Source: an uncultured Acidobacteriia bacterium
GTDB taxonomy: Bacteria; Acidobacteriota; Terriglobia; Bryobacterales; Bryobacteraceae
Direction: 5' to 3'
NCBI GenBank assembly: GCA_903875575.1
Contig: CAIQWJ010000033.1
Span: 62,001-126,000, forward strand
DNA: 64,000 bases
The notes below the pieces were generated by a model. That model was not told the origin of the DNA. It worked only from the letters and a program-made list of their open reading frames with translations, and ran no database searches. This document shows positions 34,506 through 43,930 of this stretch, in pieces. How positions within the stretch are numbered: the first letter of the stretch is position 1; every line of letters begins with the position of its first letter. The position numbers and the translations under genes are program-made.

Positions 34506-35297
34506 ATGAAGGCAATGGATGGAAAACTGCGCAACGAGCAACCGTCCGCGGAGGTGGGAGTGGCACGAGCCCCCGATTTACCCGGCACCACTGGTTTTCA
34601 GGCCGCTGCCGGCGTAGCGTCCACCGAGGCCGTGCAACCGCTGGTCTCCGTCATCACTCCGGTTTTCAATATGGCCCGGACGCTACAGCGGGCATTTGAT
34701 TCAGTTCAGGCACAGAACGGCCGCTGGGAGTACATCGTGGTCGACGACGGCAGCACGGACGAGACTCCGCGTGTCATGGAAGACATCGCGCGAGATCCGA
34801 GGGTCGTGGCCATTCGCACCACGAACCGCGGAATTGGCGCGGCACTGAATACCGCGCTCGATCTGGCCAGTGGCGATTTCGTGGCATTTCTGGACGCGGA
34901 TGACGAGCATCTGCCTGACCACCTAAGTTCCCACCTCAGCGTTATGGCGAGAAACCCTGATGTGGATATTCTTTGGGGCGGACTGGAAGTGGTGGCCGAT
35001 TCGCCCGACGATGTTCTCGTCCCCAATATCGAGGAAGGTTTCGGCTTCATCTCGATTCACGAGTGCGTCACACAGGGAACGATGTTTGTGCGTCGCCGGG
35101 TTTTTGAGACCGTCCGGTTCGCAGAAGATCGGGCATACTGCCACGACTATGATTTTTTTCGTACTGCCCGAAGCCGCTTCAACGTGCTGCGACTGCATGA
35201 GCCCACTTACCGGTATTACAGGAACACGTCAGCAAGCGTTGTCGACCGGTTGAAGGCGAACTGGCCCAGCGAGCGGCAGGAAACGCGATTGGCATAG
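34506..35297 (+). CDS. Glycosyltransferase family 2 protein
   Basis: A 263-residue GT2 enzyme with the standard motifs. These are PLVSVITPVFNMARTLQRAF, the nucleotide-binding YIVVDDGSTDETPRVM, NRGIGAALNTALDLASGDFV, the metal-binding FLDADDEHLPD, and an acceptor-side segment RAYCHDYDFFRTARS. There is no membrane segment, so it is cytosolic. The ATG at 34506 is chosen for its GGAAGATTCCCG ribosome binding site; a GTG at 34479 would add nine residues. The first 45 residues before the GT2 fold look disordered. Donor and acceptor cannot be read from sequence, and neighbours do not form a polysaccharide cluster. Confidence 0.9.
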   Translation: MKAMDGKLRNEQPSAEVGVARAPDLPGTTGFQAAAGVASTEAVQPLVSVITPVFNMARTLQRAFDSVQAQNGRWEYIVVDDGSTDETPRVMEDIARDPRVVAIRTTNRGIGAALNTALDLASGDFVAFLDADDEHLPDHLSSHLSVMARNPDVDILWGGLEVVADSPDDVLVPNIEEGFGFISIHECVTQGTMFVRRRVFETVRFAEDRAYCHDYDFFRTARSRFNVLRLHEPTYRYYRNTSASVVDRLKANWPSERQETRLA

Positions 35298-35398
35298 AGC
35301 GGCCCCTGGGGGCCAGGCGAACTGGCTCGCGAGGGCGCAGCGTTTACCGAAAGTGGCTTTGGGGGATACTTTCAAGAAGCACCAGCCTGGAGCAAGCC

Positions 35399-36997
35399 AT
35401 GAACCACCTATATGAGCACGTCCGCGAATCCTTTGAATGGAAGATTCCCGAGCGTTTCAATATCGGCGTGGACATCTGCGATCGCTGGGCGTTGCGCGAA
35501 CCGGACCGTACAGCGATCATCGAAGCCACCGGCGATCGGGTGGAAAAGACGAGCTACGGCGAACTGATGCGGCGGTCGAACCGGCTGGCAAATTTCCTGA
35601 GTGCGACGGGGGTCGGGCGTGGCGACCGGGTTGCGATACTGACTTCGCAACGCGTGGAGACGGTGATCGCCCATGTTGCATCGTACAAGGCAGGGGCCAT
35701 TGCGGTGCCGCTTTTCTGTCTTTTCGGGCCGGACGCGCTGTTGCATCGACTGAACGACAGCGGCTGCCGTATCGCGCTGACCGATGCCGCGGGGCTCGAC
35801 AGGCTCACGGGCATTCGCGAACAGCTACCTCAACTGGAGGGTGTGTTCTCGTTCGACGATACGGTCACGCGGGACCTCATTGCAGGTTTCGACGAGTGGC
35901 ATGAAGCAGTTGACACCCGGGCGGACGATCCCGCGCTCATCATCTATACGTCCGGCACAACGGGCGCTTCGAAAGGGGCGCTGCATGCCCATCGGGTGCT
36001 GCTGGGGCATTTACCGGGCGTGGAGATGTCACACGGCGGCTTTCCGCTGGAGGGTGACTGCATCTGGACGCCCGCGGACTGGTCGTGGATCGGAGGACTG
36101 CTCGATGTCGTGTTCCCTGCCCTGCATCATGGTGTGCCGGTGGTGGCACATCGGTTTGCGAAGTTTGAGGCCGCGGCGGCAATTGAGCTGATGGAGCGAT
36201 GCGGCGTGCGGAATGCTTTTCTGCCGCCGACCGCGCTGAAGATGCTGCGGCACGAAGAGCGACCGAGGGAACGGTGGAAGCTGACGCTGCGTTCCATTGC
36301 GAGCGGTGGTGAAGCGCTGGGCGAGGAACTGCTCGGATGGGGGCGCGAGGAATTGGGCGTGGAGATCAATGAGTTTTATGGGCAGACGGAGTGCAATATG
36401 GTGCTGTCGTCATGCGATGCCTGGTTTCCGTCGAAGCCGGGCGCGATCGGGAAGGCAGTGCCGGGGCATGAGGTTGCGATTGTGGATGAAGGGGGGCGAG
36501 TGCTGCCGCCCGACGTAGAGGGGGACATTGCCATCCGCGAGCCGGACCCGGTGATGTTTCTTGGTTACTGGAACAACGCGGAGGCGACGGCGGGGAAGTA
36601 CTGTCAGGGATGGCTTGTCACAGGGGACCGGGGAACGATGGACGAAGAGGGTTACGTTCATTTCGTGGGCCGGCTGGACGACGTGATTACGAGCGCCGGG
36701 TATCGGATTGGGCCGGGGGAGATTGAGGACTGTTTGCTGAAGCATCCAGCGGTCGCGTTGGCCGGCGTGGTGGGGGTGCCGGATGCGTTGCGGACCGAGG
36801 TGGTTACGGCATTTGTGGTGCTGCGCGCGGGTTTCGAAGCGGGGGACGGCCTGGTGGCCGAACTCCAGGGCCGGGTGCGCGAGCGATTGGGCGCACATCA
36901 GTATCCGCGGCGCATCGTCTTTGCGGCGCGGTTGCCCATGACGATTACCGGCAAGATTCTGCGGCGGGAGCTGCGGGCGATCGCTGCGGCAGAGTAA
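35399..36997 (+). CDS. AMP-dependent acyl-CoA synthetase
   Basis: A 532-residue ANL-superfamily enzyme that activates a carboxylic acid to its acyl-CoA through an acyl-AMP. The P-loop ALIIYTSGTTGASKGALHAH is at about residues 180-199, followed by EFYGQTECNMVLSS. Further motifs are WLVTGDRGTMDEEGYVHFVG, the hinge region RLDDVITSAGYRIGPGEIED, and the C-terminal catalytic Lys in LPMTITGKILRREL. The motif WTPADWSWIGGL is characteristic of the medium-chain/acetyl-like acyl-CoA synthetase branch. The exact acid is unknown. It is a stand-alone gene, with GGAGC about 10 bases before the ATG. Confidence 0.93.
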   Translation: MNHLYEHVRESFEWKIPERFNIGVDICDRWALREPDRTAIIEATGDRVEKTSYGELMRRSNRLANFLSATGVGRGDRVAILTSQRVETVIAHVASYKAGAIAVPLFCLFGPDALLHRLNDSGCRIALTDAAGLDRLTGIREQLPQLEGVFSFDDTVTRDLIAGFDEWHEAVDTRADDPALIIYTSGTTGASKGALHAHRVLLGHLPGVEMSHGGFPLEGDCIWTPADWSWIGGLLDVVFPALHHGVPVVAHRFAKFEAAAAIELMERCGVRNAFLPPTALKMLRHEERPRERWKLTLRSIASGGEALGEELLGWGREELGVEINEFYGQTECNMVLSSCDAWFPSKPGAIGKAVPGHEVAIVDEGGRVLPPDVEGDIAIREPDPVMFLGYWNNAEATAGKYCQGWLVTGDRGTMDEEGYVHFVGRLDDVITSAGYRIGPGEIEDCLLKHPAVALAGVVGVPDALRTEVVTAFVVLRAGFEAGDGLVAELQGRVRERLGAHQYPRRIVFAARLPMTITGKILRRELRAIAAAE

Positions 36998-37026
36998 CCC
37001 AGTTGGTGCGGCGTTTCGGCGACGGG

Positions 37027-37533
37027 CTACTTTGAATCGAGGTCCGGTTTCATGGTGGCCAGATCGACAGGTACGGAAACGTGTTCATGGCTGATAAGCC
37101 ACTGGCCGTTGATTTTTTTGTAGCCGTCCGTGACACGCACGGTCACTTCTGTCTTTTTGCCTGCCTGGTCGGTGAACGCAGTGCGTTGCACGTTGTGCCC
37201 GTAAGCGACGTCGCCGCCGACGGTGATTTCGAGATCACTGAGGGTCAAATCCCAGGGACCTGGGAAGGCAGTCAGATAACCTTCCCAATCCTTTTTGTAG
37301 CCATCGGCCCCGATTATCTGGCGGGGCGGGGCGACGTCGAATACGAGGAGGCTTTGATCGGGCACGTAATTCGCCATGATGGCGGTGATGTCCCTGGCCT
37401 TGAAAGCAGCGGTGAAACGTGCTTCGAGGGCTTTGATGGCTGCTTCATCTGCGGCCCGGGTATCAGGGGCAGCGGTGGTGCAACCCGCGCAGACGACTAC
37501 GAGAGCGACGATAAAAACCTGTGTGAACTTCAT
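37027..37533 (-). CDS. Lipoprotein with SnoaL/DUF4440-like domain
   Basis: A 168-residue protein. It starts MKFTQVFIVALVVVCAGCTT, a lipobox (VCAGC) with the Cys at residue 18, so it is a probable lipoprotein. The rest is an NTF2-like fold: EAAIKALEARFTAAFKARDI, IMANYVPDQSLLVFDVAPP, and RVTDGYKKINGQWLISHEHV. SnoaL/DUF4440 domains are found in isomerases, hydrolases and ligand-binding proteins, so a specific activity cannot be given. It is convergent with the acyl-CoA synthetase and divergent from the PQQ-type propeller gene. Confidence 0.87.
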   Translation of the reverse strand: MKFTQVFIVALVVVCAGCTTAAPDTRAADEAAIKALEARFTAAFKARDITAIMANYVPDQSLLVFDVAPPRQIIGADGYKKDWEGYLTAFPGPWDLTLSDLEITVGGDVAYGHNVQRTAFTDQAGKKTEVTVRVTDGYKKINGQWLISHEHVSVPVDLATMKPDLDSK

Positions 37534-37683
37534 AACGGGCCTCCCCGGACGAGTTGTACGGCTCAGGAGATGTTAGCACGAAAAGCCCCGCCGGAAGGGT
37601 CCGGCCATGCCTTTACAAATATTAACGCTGTTTTGTGCCCCTTAGCACGTATGCTGTAACGAGACTGTAACAGGAGCGGGGAA

Positions 37684-39465
37684 ATGCGAAAAACAATTGT
37701 AAAGCTTGCTTACGCAAGCATGGCGGCAGCGTGCGTGGAATTGGCACTGGCGGCGAATGGCGCTCCTGCCAGCCACGTCTCGGGCGCGTTTGCCCGGGAG
37801 TTGGGAACGCCCCACTTTGCAGTAGTTCCGATCATCATCAACACCGGCGCAGCGCTGTTTCCCACGATTATGGCGTTTCTGGCGAACATTGCGGCGGTGG
37901 CTTTCAATCCCCGTGCATTGAGTCAGTTTCTGCGGACTCGCTGGCGTTTGGTTTCCGCGGTGACGGCGTCGCTGGCAGTGGTGTTTTTTGTTGGGGTGCC
38001 TTTGTTGCGACCGGCACCTCTGTCACGAAACGGGGCGAAGGGGGCAACGGCGCCGGCACAGATCGATTGGGCGAAAGTTGCCACGGATTTGATTGCGCAG
38101 GAGAAACTGCATCGAACCGGGGACGCGCCGGTCTTGATGGCGGCTGCGAGCGCACCCGGCGAGGTTGTTGCGGCCCCGCCCAGCGACGCCTCACCAGCCA
38201 GTCCGGCCAGCACGCCGACCAATACGGCGCTGGTGAATACCCCGGTCGCTGCGGCGCCGAACTCTCCGCAAGCTTCCAGCGGTGGGGGAGCGTCACCCGC
38301 CGGGCTGACGCCGCTTTGGAGCTTTCAGCCGGAGGACGGACTTTTTCTGGGGTCGCCGGCGATTGTGGGGAAGCGAATCTACGTCTCGGCCAATCAGACG
38401 GATCTGGGCGGTTATACCGGGCTGCTGGCGAGTCTTGATTACGACACCGGCAAACCAATCTGGCAGGTGACGGAAATGAACGGCAGTCCATTACCGCCGT
38501 TTTTCAGTTCACCGGCGGTGACGGCGGATGGCAAGTATCTGGTGATTGGGCAGGGCCTGCACCAGGACCGCAACAGTTCGCTGCTTTGTTTTGAAACCGC
38601 GACCGGGAAGCTGCATTGGGCTGTGAAGACGACACTGCATATTGAATCGTCGCCTGTCATTCAGGGCGATATGGCTGTGGTGGGGGCGGGTGCGATTGAG
38701 GGCAATGACGGTAAGGCCGTAGGCGATCCCGGCTTCGTGTTCGCGGTGCGAATTTCAGATGGGAAACAACTCTGGAAGCAGGCGGTGAACGATCCGGAAA
38801 GTTCTCCGGCGATTGATTCGGGGGGGATTGTCTACATTGGCAGCGGCTTCAACGGTCAGGCTGTGGTGGCGCTGCGGAGTGGCACCGATGAAGAATTGGC
38901 GGCGCAGAAGCTGAGCAGGATTGTGTGGCGGACGCCGCTGGCGTATCCGATTACCGCGCCCGTGACTCTGGCCGGCGAATTGGTGATTGTAGGCGGCGGG
39001 AATGGCGATATGGTCCATTCCGATAAGAACCCGCAGGGGTTGGTGGTGGCGCTGAATCGCAAGACGGGACAGATTGTGTGGCAGACGAAGTTTGAAGATT
39101 CCGTTCTGGGGCGCATTGCGGTGCGCGACAACATGATGATCTGCCCGCTGCGCACGGGAGAAGTGGCGGCGCTGGCGGTGGCAGACGGTCATTTGCTGTG
39201 GCGGTCCCGCGTGAGCGGAACAGCACCGCTGCTGGTGGGCGGCGCGCTCACGAAGGATCGCGCTTATGTGGTGAGCAATGACGGCTACCTGGCGGCGTTC
39301 GCGACGGCTACCGGGAAGCTGCTTGAGAAGGTTTATCTGAACGATCAGAAGAAAGCGGGCACGGGCCTGTCGCTTTCATCGCCGCAGGTTTCCGGCAACC
39401 GGATCATCGTGGGCAGCGAGACCGGCGGGTTGCGGGCGCTGGTGGGCACGGAGGGTGCGAAATGA
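37684..39465 (+). CDS. Membrane-anchored PQQ-type beta-propeller protein
   Basis: A 593-residue protein with hydrophobic segments at about residues 7-24, 45-74 and 89-108, then an Ala/Pro-rich linker to about 210. From about 215 to the end is a propeller of PQQ-enzyme/BamB-like repeats: LLASLDYDTGKPIWQV, LLCFETATGKLHWAVKT, FAVRISDGKQLWKQAV, VALNRKTGQIVWQTKF and ALAVADGHLLWRSRV. The repeat form A-x-D-x-x-T-G-K-x-x-W is clear. There is no obvious dehydrogenase active site, so it is likely a scaffold or sensor. The stop overlaps the start of the next gene (ATGA). It is the first gene of a six-gene locus. The ribosome binding site is AGGAGCGGGGAA. A direct repeat CTGTAAC-N4-CTGTAAC sits about 20 bases upstream of the start. 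Confidence 0.88.
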   Translation: MRKTIVKLAYASMAAACVELALAANGAPASHVSGAFARELGTPHFAVVPIIINTGAALFPTIMAFLANIAAVAFNPRALSQFLRTRWRLVSAVTASLAVVFFVGVPLLRPAPLSRNGAKGATAPAQIDWAKVATDLIAQEKLHRTGDAPVLMAAASAPGEVVAAPPSDASPASPASTPTNTALVNTPVAAAPNSPQASSGGGASPAGLTPLWSFQPEDGLFLGSPAIVGKRIYVSANQTDLGGYTGLLASLDYDTGKPIWQVTEMNGSPLPPFFSSPAVTADGKYLVIGQGLHQDRNSSLLCFETATGKLHWAVKTTLHIESSPVIQGDMAVVGAGAIEGNDGKAVGDPGFVFAVRISDGKQLWKQAVNDPESSPAIDSGGIVYIGSGFNGQAVVALRSGTDEELAAQKLSRIVWRTPLAYPITAPVTLAGELVIVGGGNGDMVHSDKNPQGLVVALNRKTGQIVWQTKFEDSVLGRIAVRDNMMICPLRTGEVAALAVADGHLLWRSRVSGTAPLLVGGALTKDRAYVVSNDGYLAAFATATGKLLEKVYLNDQKKAGTGLSLSSPQVSGNRIIVGSETGGLRALVGTEGAK

Positions 39466-42400
39466 TGGCGTCCAGAAGATACACGCGGGCGCTGATCGAT
39501 TGCCGTGACACCGCGCTGGTGGGCGGCAAGGGTGCCAGCCTGGGGAAGCTGATCCGCGCGGGGTTTCAGGTGCCCGGCGGGTTTGTTGTCAACACTCATG
39601 CGTATCGTTTGGCCTACACGCCGCATCCGGAGCCGGGAAATACGGCGGAAGTTCCGGCGGAGGTGGCAGAAGAGATTCGCTACCGCTATGAGGAGATGGG
39701 GCGGGGTCCGGTGGCGGTGCGATCTTCAGCCACGGCGGAAGATTTGGCGGCGGCATCGATGGCCGGGCAGTGCGAAACGTTTCTGGATATCAGTGGCGAC
39801 GAGGCGCTGATCGAAGCGGTAAAGAAGTGCTGGGCCAGTCTACATACGGAGCGGATACACGCTTATTTGGGCGAGCATGGAATCGACCAGACTGTGGTCG
39901 CAATGGCAGTGGTGGTGCAGCGTCTGGTGCCGGCGGATGTAGCCGGGGTTCTGTTTACTGCGGACCCGAGCGGCGGCGGCCGGAAGGAGATGCTGATCGA
40001 CGCCAATTGGGGCCTGGGCGAGACGGTGGTGGGCGGCCATGTGCAGCCCGATGTGTTGCGGCTGGATGCGGCGACGGGTCGCGTGCTCACGGCGTCGATT
40101 GCGGATAAGACGGTTTATATTTCGGCGGGAAGCGCTGGAGAGAGGCCGGTTGAAGAAGCGCGGAGACGGCAGGCCTGCCTGAACAGCCGGGATGTTCACA
40201 GCCTCTGGCAACTCGGCAAGCAGGTAGAGGAATACTTCACGACGCCGCAGGATATCGAGTGGGCGATCTACGACGGCAAGCTGCATTTGCTGCAGGCGCG
40301 GCCGATCACGACGCAGCGGGAAATTGAAGCGCGGCAGGAAGTGATGAGCCTCACGCGCGAGCACTTGCGAAAAGAGATTGCGGCGGAGCGCGGGCCGTGG
40401 GCGCTGCACAATCTGGCGGAGACGCTGCCGCATCCGACGACGCTGACGTGGAGCGTCATTCAGCCGTTCATGTCGGGTTCCGGCGGGTTCGGCGGGATGT
40501 ACCGGAAGGCCGGATTTGAGCCTTCGGCAGCGATTGACCGGGAAGGTTTCCTGGAGCTGATTGCTGGCCGGGTCTACATGGATGTGACGCGGTCACCGCA
40601 AATGTTTTGCGAGAATTTCCCGTTCGCTTACGATTTGCAGCAACTGGTGAGCGATCCGGAGGCATCGCAGAAGCCGCCTTCGGTGCCATGCGGGTCGTTT
40701 TCGACGCGGATGAAGGCCGCGGGACTGCTGGGGAGGGCGGCGGGCACGATTCGAAAGCTTTCAGAAAGCGCCGATTCGGATTTTCGCGGCAAGATTGTTC
40801 CGGAGATCAAGGCATGGGTTGCCCGGTCGAGCGCGCAGGACCTTAGCGCGCTTTCGACGGAAGAAGTAATCGCGCTCTGGGTGGAGCGCGAGAAGCAGGT
40901 GCTGGACGTATTTGGTCCGGAAACCCTGATGCCGAGTCTGATTTGCGGCATGGTGTGGGCGGACCTGGAGACATTTCTGCACGAGAATTTCTGGGACGAG
41001 CACGCCGACAGTTTGTTGCGTCTCATCGCAGCGGGCGGGAATGCGGACCCCACGGTTGTAGCGAACGCAGAATTATATGAGGTAGCGCACGGCAAGAGGA
41101 GCCTGGAGGCGTGGCTGACAGCGCACGGGCATCGGGGGCCGGGGGAATTCGATCTGGGGTCTCCGAGGTGGCGCGAGCAACCCGACCAGCTTCGGGATAT
41201 GGCGGCACGGCTTGCCACGGGCGAGCCTCCGATGGAACGTTTCCAGCACGGCACGGATGCCGCGGCGACGCAGGCCGCGAAACTGCGAAGTCAGCTTTCG
41301 GGTGCGGCGGCGGCGGAATTCGACCGGTTGCTGGAACTGGTGCATCGCTTCATGCCTTTCCGCGAGGAAGGGAAAGATTACCTGATGCTGGCTTACGACC
41401 AGGTGCGCGAGCTGGCTCTGGAGCTGGGACGGCGGCTGGATGTGGGCGATGGCGTTTTTCACCTGACGCGGGACGAGATTTTCGACGCGCTGCGGGTGGG
41501 ATTTGCACCGCATCATTTGATTGAGCAGCGGCAGTTCACGTATCGGGCGGAGATTCGGCTCTCGTTGCCGCGGGTGATCGACGCCGCTGCGATTGAGCGA
41601 CTGGGCGAACCGGCTGAAGTTGAGATGAAGGCCGGGGCGTACGGAGCGCTGTCAATTTCCGCAGGGCGCGCGTCGGGGCCGGCGAGAGTGCTGCATGAGG
41701 CAACCGAGGCGGGAGATTTTGGCACGGGCTACATTCTGGTATGCCCGAGCACAGACCCCGCGTGGACGCCGTTGTTCGTCAATGCGGTGGGACTGGTGCT
41801 GGAGTGCGGCGGAGCGCTTTCGCATGGTGCCGTGGTGGCGCGCGAGATGGGTCTGCCAGCCGTGGTGCTTTCCGATGCCACGCGGATTTTTCGGAATGGC
41901 GAACAGATCGAGATTGATGGCAACAACGGTTGGGTGGGACGCGCGCGGCCGGATTCCGGCGGCCACGCGGCCGAAGCAGAGGTGGCAGATCCTTCGGATA
42001 CACGAATTCCGCGAGCGCTGATTCCGCCGCCCTCCGGAGCGAAGGATCGGCGGGCCGCTTCCTGGCGTAACGCTGCGCTCGGAATCTGGCTGGTCTATTT
42101 GCTGGGTTTCTTCCTGCTGCCGAAGGGCGGGCTGCAGGAGCCTTCGCTGGCGATCATGGATTTCCTTTTCTGGCCGCTGGTGGTGGCGTTTGGCAAGCCT
42201 GCGACGGTGGCATTCGTGGCATTGGCCGTTGCCACAGTGACGCTGCTGGTGCAGAAGTTCACGACGGACAACCGTCAACTGGTGGAAGCGAAACGACGGG
42301 CTGCGGCGTTGACAGAGGAGGCCAAAACTTTGCCAGCGGAATCTCCGCGGCGCAGGGCCATGACGGAACTGGCGGCTTCGGTGAACAGTCGACTGCTGAT

Positions 42401-43127
42401 GGCGCGTCTGGTGCCGATCTGCCTGCTGCTGGGGCCGCTGATGATGCCGTTTGTGTGGTTCAAAGACCGCATCGATCCAACAGTGCCAGGTGCGGTTGCC
42501 GGGTCGCCAGTGCAGATTGTGGCGACGGTAGATGGCGAATGGGGGCAGCCGGTTCGCATCGAGCTTCCGGCCGGAATGGCGCTCGATGAGACAACTGCCG
42601 CCGTTCGCTCGCTGCCGCCGATTCGCAGAACCCTGGAGCATTTGCTGACGCTGTATCGTGAGCCACAGAGTAATCCGGGTGGGCCGTGGGAGTTACAGGT
42701 GGCTCCGGATGTGGCAAGAATGCAGACGGCCAGTAACCTCAAGAGCTACCTGGATGCAGGACTGCCGCCGCAGGGCATGACGTGGACGCTTCGGCCAGCC
42801 GCGGGCACCGCCGGGCGATTTCCGGTGAGTGTGGTGACGGATGGGCATCCGCCGGTTGGCATCAACGTGGTGCTGGGGAACCAGTATCCGCCAGCGCCGC
42901 TCGCCGCGGCGGGCGGCGCGGGATCGCCGCTGAAAGAAGTGCGGGTTGTGTATCCAGGTTCTGCAACGAAGCCGGTTTTCTGGCAACCGCTGGCTGCGTT
43001 GGGCACGGATAGCGAGGTGGCGCTGGTGCGGTGGCTGGCGAGTATGGATATCGGCTGGCTGTGGCTGTATCTGATCGTTTATATGCCGGTGCTGTTTGGT
43101 CTGCAGATTCTCCTGAAGGTGGCGTGA
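39462..43127 (+). CDS. PEP-synthase-like phosphotransferase fused to a DUF106/EMC3-like membrane domain
   Basis: A 1221-residue multidomain protein. Residues 1 to about 290 are a pyruvate phosphate dikinase/PEP synthase ATP-binding domain: LVGGKGASLGKLIRAGFQVP, PVAVRSSATAEDLAAASMAG, EYFTTPQDIEWAIYDGKLHL and QARPIT. A middle region follows. At about 770-850 is the swivelling phosphohistidine domain, LECGGALSHGAVVAREMGLP, with His788. The PEP/pyruvate-binding TIM barrel of true PEP synthase is not evident, as in rifampin phosphotransferase-type enzymes. From about 865 the protein has an added membrane part: helices near 870-890 and 898-930, then FTTDNRQLVEAKRRAAALTE, then helices near 975-1000, resembling the DUF106/EMC3-TMCO1 (YidC-like) fold. 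A soluble domain and a C-terminal helix (about 1199-1221) complete it. This fusion is unusual; the substrate is unknown. Confidence 0.85.
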   Translation: MMASRRYTRALIDCRDTALVGGKGASLGKLIRAGFQVPGGFVVNTHAYRLAYTPHPEPGNTAEVPAEVAEEIRYRYEEMGRGPVAVRSSATAEDLAAASMAGQCETFLDISGDEALIEAVKKCWASLHTERIHAYLGEHGIDQTVVAMAVVVQRLVPADVAGVLFTADPSGGGRKEMLIDANWGLGETVVGGHVQPDVLRLDAATGRVLTASIADKTVYISAGSAGERPVEEARRRQACLNSRDVHSLWQLGKQVEEYFTTPQDIEWAIYDGKLHLLQARPITTQREIEARQEVMSLTREHLRKEIAAERGPWALHNLAETLPHPTTLTWSVIQPFMSGSGGFGGMYRKAGFEPSAAIDREGFLELIAGRVYMDVTRSPQMFCENFPFAYDLQQLVSDPEASQKPPSVPCGSFSTRMKAAGLLGRAAGTIRKLSESADSDFRGKIVPEIKAWVARSSAQDLSALSTEEVIALWVEREKQVLDVFGPETLMPSLICGMVWADLETFLHENFWDEHADSLLRLIAAGGNADPTVVANAELYEVAHGKRSLEAWLTAHGHRGPGEFDLGSPRWREQPDQLRDMAARLATGEPPMERFQHGTDAAATQAAKLRSQLSGAAAAEFDRLLELVHRFMPFREEGKDYLMLAYDQVRELALELGRRLDVGDGVFHLTRDEIFDALRVGFAPHHLIEQRQFTYRAEIRLSLPRVIDAAAIERLGEPAEVEMKAGAYGALSISAGRASGPARVLHEATEAGDFGTGYILVCPSTDPAWTPLFVNAVGLVLECGGALSHGAVVAREMGLPAVVLSDATRIFRNGEQIEIDGNNGWVGRARPDSGGHAAEAEVADPSDTRIPRALIPPPSGAKDRRAASWRNAALGIWLVYLLGFFLLPKGGLQEPSLAIMDFLFWPLVVAFGKPATVAFVALAVATVTLLVQKFTTDNRQLVEAKRRAAALTEEAKTLPAESPRRRAMTELAASVNSRLLMARLVPICLLLGPLMMPFVWFKDRIDPTVPGAVAGSPVQIVATVDGEWGQPVRIELPAGMALDETTAAVRSLPPIRRTLEHLLTLYREPQSNPGGPWELQVAPDVARMQTASNLKSYLDAGLPPQGMTWTLRPAAGTAGRFPVSVVTDGHPPVGINVVLGNQYPPAPLAAAGGAGSPLKEVRVVYPGSATKPVFWQPLAALGTDSEVALVRWLASMDIGWLWLYLIVYMPVLFGLQILLKVA

Positions 43128-43131
43128 CGTT

Positions 43132-43872
43132 ATGAACACAAAAAACAAACAACTACTGGCAGGACTTGCCGCGGTGGCGGCACTTTCGATAGGGCTGGCA
43201 TCGCAGCGCGCCTCAGGACAACCGCCCGGGCTCGCGGGTAACGCCGGGGGGGCGAATGCCGCGATTGAGGCAATCAAACCGCTGATCAAGGCGACGGATG
43301 CCGAATGGCACGTCATCGGACCGAAGCTGCAGGCGGTGGTCACGGCGCGGCAGGCTGCCGTGACTTACACGGCAGCCGGGGGCAGAGGCGGATTCGGCGG
43401 CGGGGGATTTCCCGGCTTCGACGGCGCTGATAGTTTTGCCGGGCCGGTGGCGGACACGCAGGGGTTTGGCGGCCGGGGCGGTTCGGGCGGGCGCGGTGGA
43501 TTCGACCCTGCCGCTTTCTTTGGTGGCCGAGGAGGTTCGGGCGGACGCGGCGGCTTCGATCCGGCCAATTTTCCCGGTGGCCGCGGAGGTTTTGGCGGTC
43601 CTGGCGGTGCGAGCGGACGCGGTGGATTTGGAGGTGGCATGCCCATGGATTTCGGCACCAACAACAATGCCGTAGGTACGGCACTGGCGGAACTCAAGAC
43701 GGCGCTGGCTGATGCCTCCACTTCGCCGGAACAGGTCAAAGCGAAACTGGCTGCGGTTCGCAGCGCGCGGCAGAAGGCGATCAACGATCTGGCTGTGGCG
43801 CAAAAAAGCCTGCTGCCGCTGCTGACCGCAAGTCAGGAAGCCACGCTGGTGAGTTTGGGTTATCTCGATTAG
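43132..43872 (+). CDS. Secreted Gly-rich protein, Spy/LTXXQ-like ends (copy 1)
   Basis: A 246-residue protein with a signal peptide (ending near QRASGQ). The N-terminal helical segment is IKPLIKATDAEWHVIGPKLQ. A Gly/Phe/Arg-rich middle (about residues 80-185) contains an internal duplication of GGRGGSGGRGGFDPA. The C-terminal helical segment ends LLPLLTASQEATLVSLGYLD. The two helical ends together resemble periplasmic Spy/CpxP-type chaperone hairpins, which carry an LTxxQ motif, with a disordered glycine tract inserted; this is an inference. It starts four bases after the PEP-synthase-like fusion gene. It is paralogous to the protein encoded at 45987. Confidence 0.78.
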   Translation: MNTKNKQLLAGLAAVAALSIGLASQRASGQPPGLAGNAGGANAAIEAIKPLIKATDAEWHVIGPKLQAVVTARQAAVTYTAAGGRGGFGGGGFPGFDGADSFAGPVADTQGFGGRGGSGGRGGFDPAAFFGGRGGSGGRGGFDPANFPGGRGGFGGPGGASGRGGFGGGMPMDFGTNNNAVGTALAELKTALADASTSPEQVKAKLAAVRSARQKAINDLAVAQKSLLPLLTASQEATLVSLGYLD

Positions 43873-43930
43873 TCGCTCCCTTGCGGGCGCGGCTCTTTAG
43901 GTATTGATTGGAAACGGGGAACTTTTAACA

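Noticed and set aside
39462-43127. Ordinary PEP synthase or pyruvate phosphate dikinase
   Set aside because: The PEP-binding barrel is not evident and the C-terminal third is membrane-embedded, so catalytic equivalence cannot be assumed.
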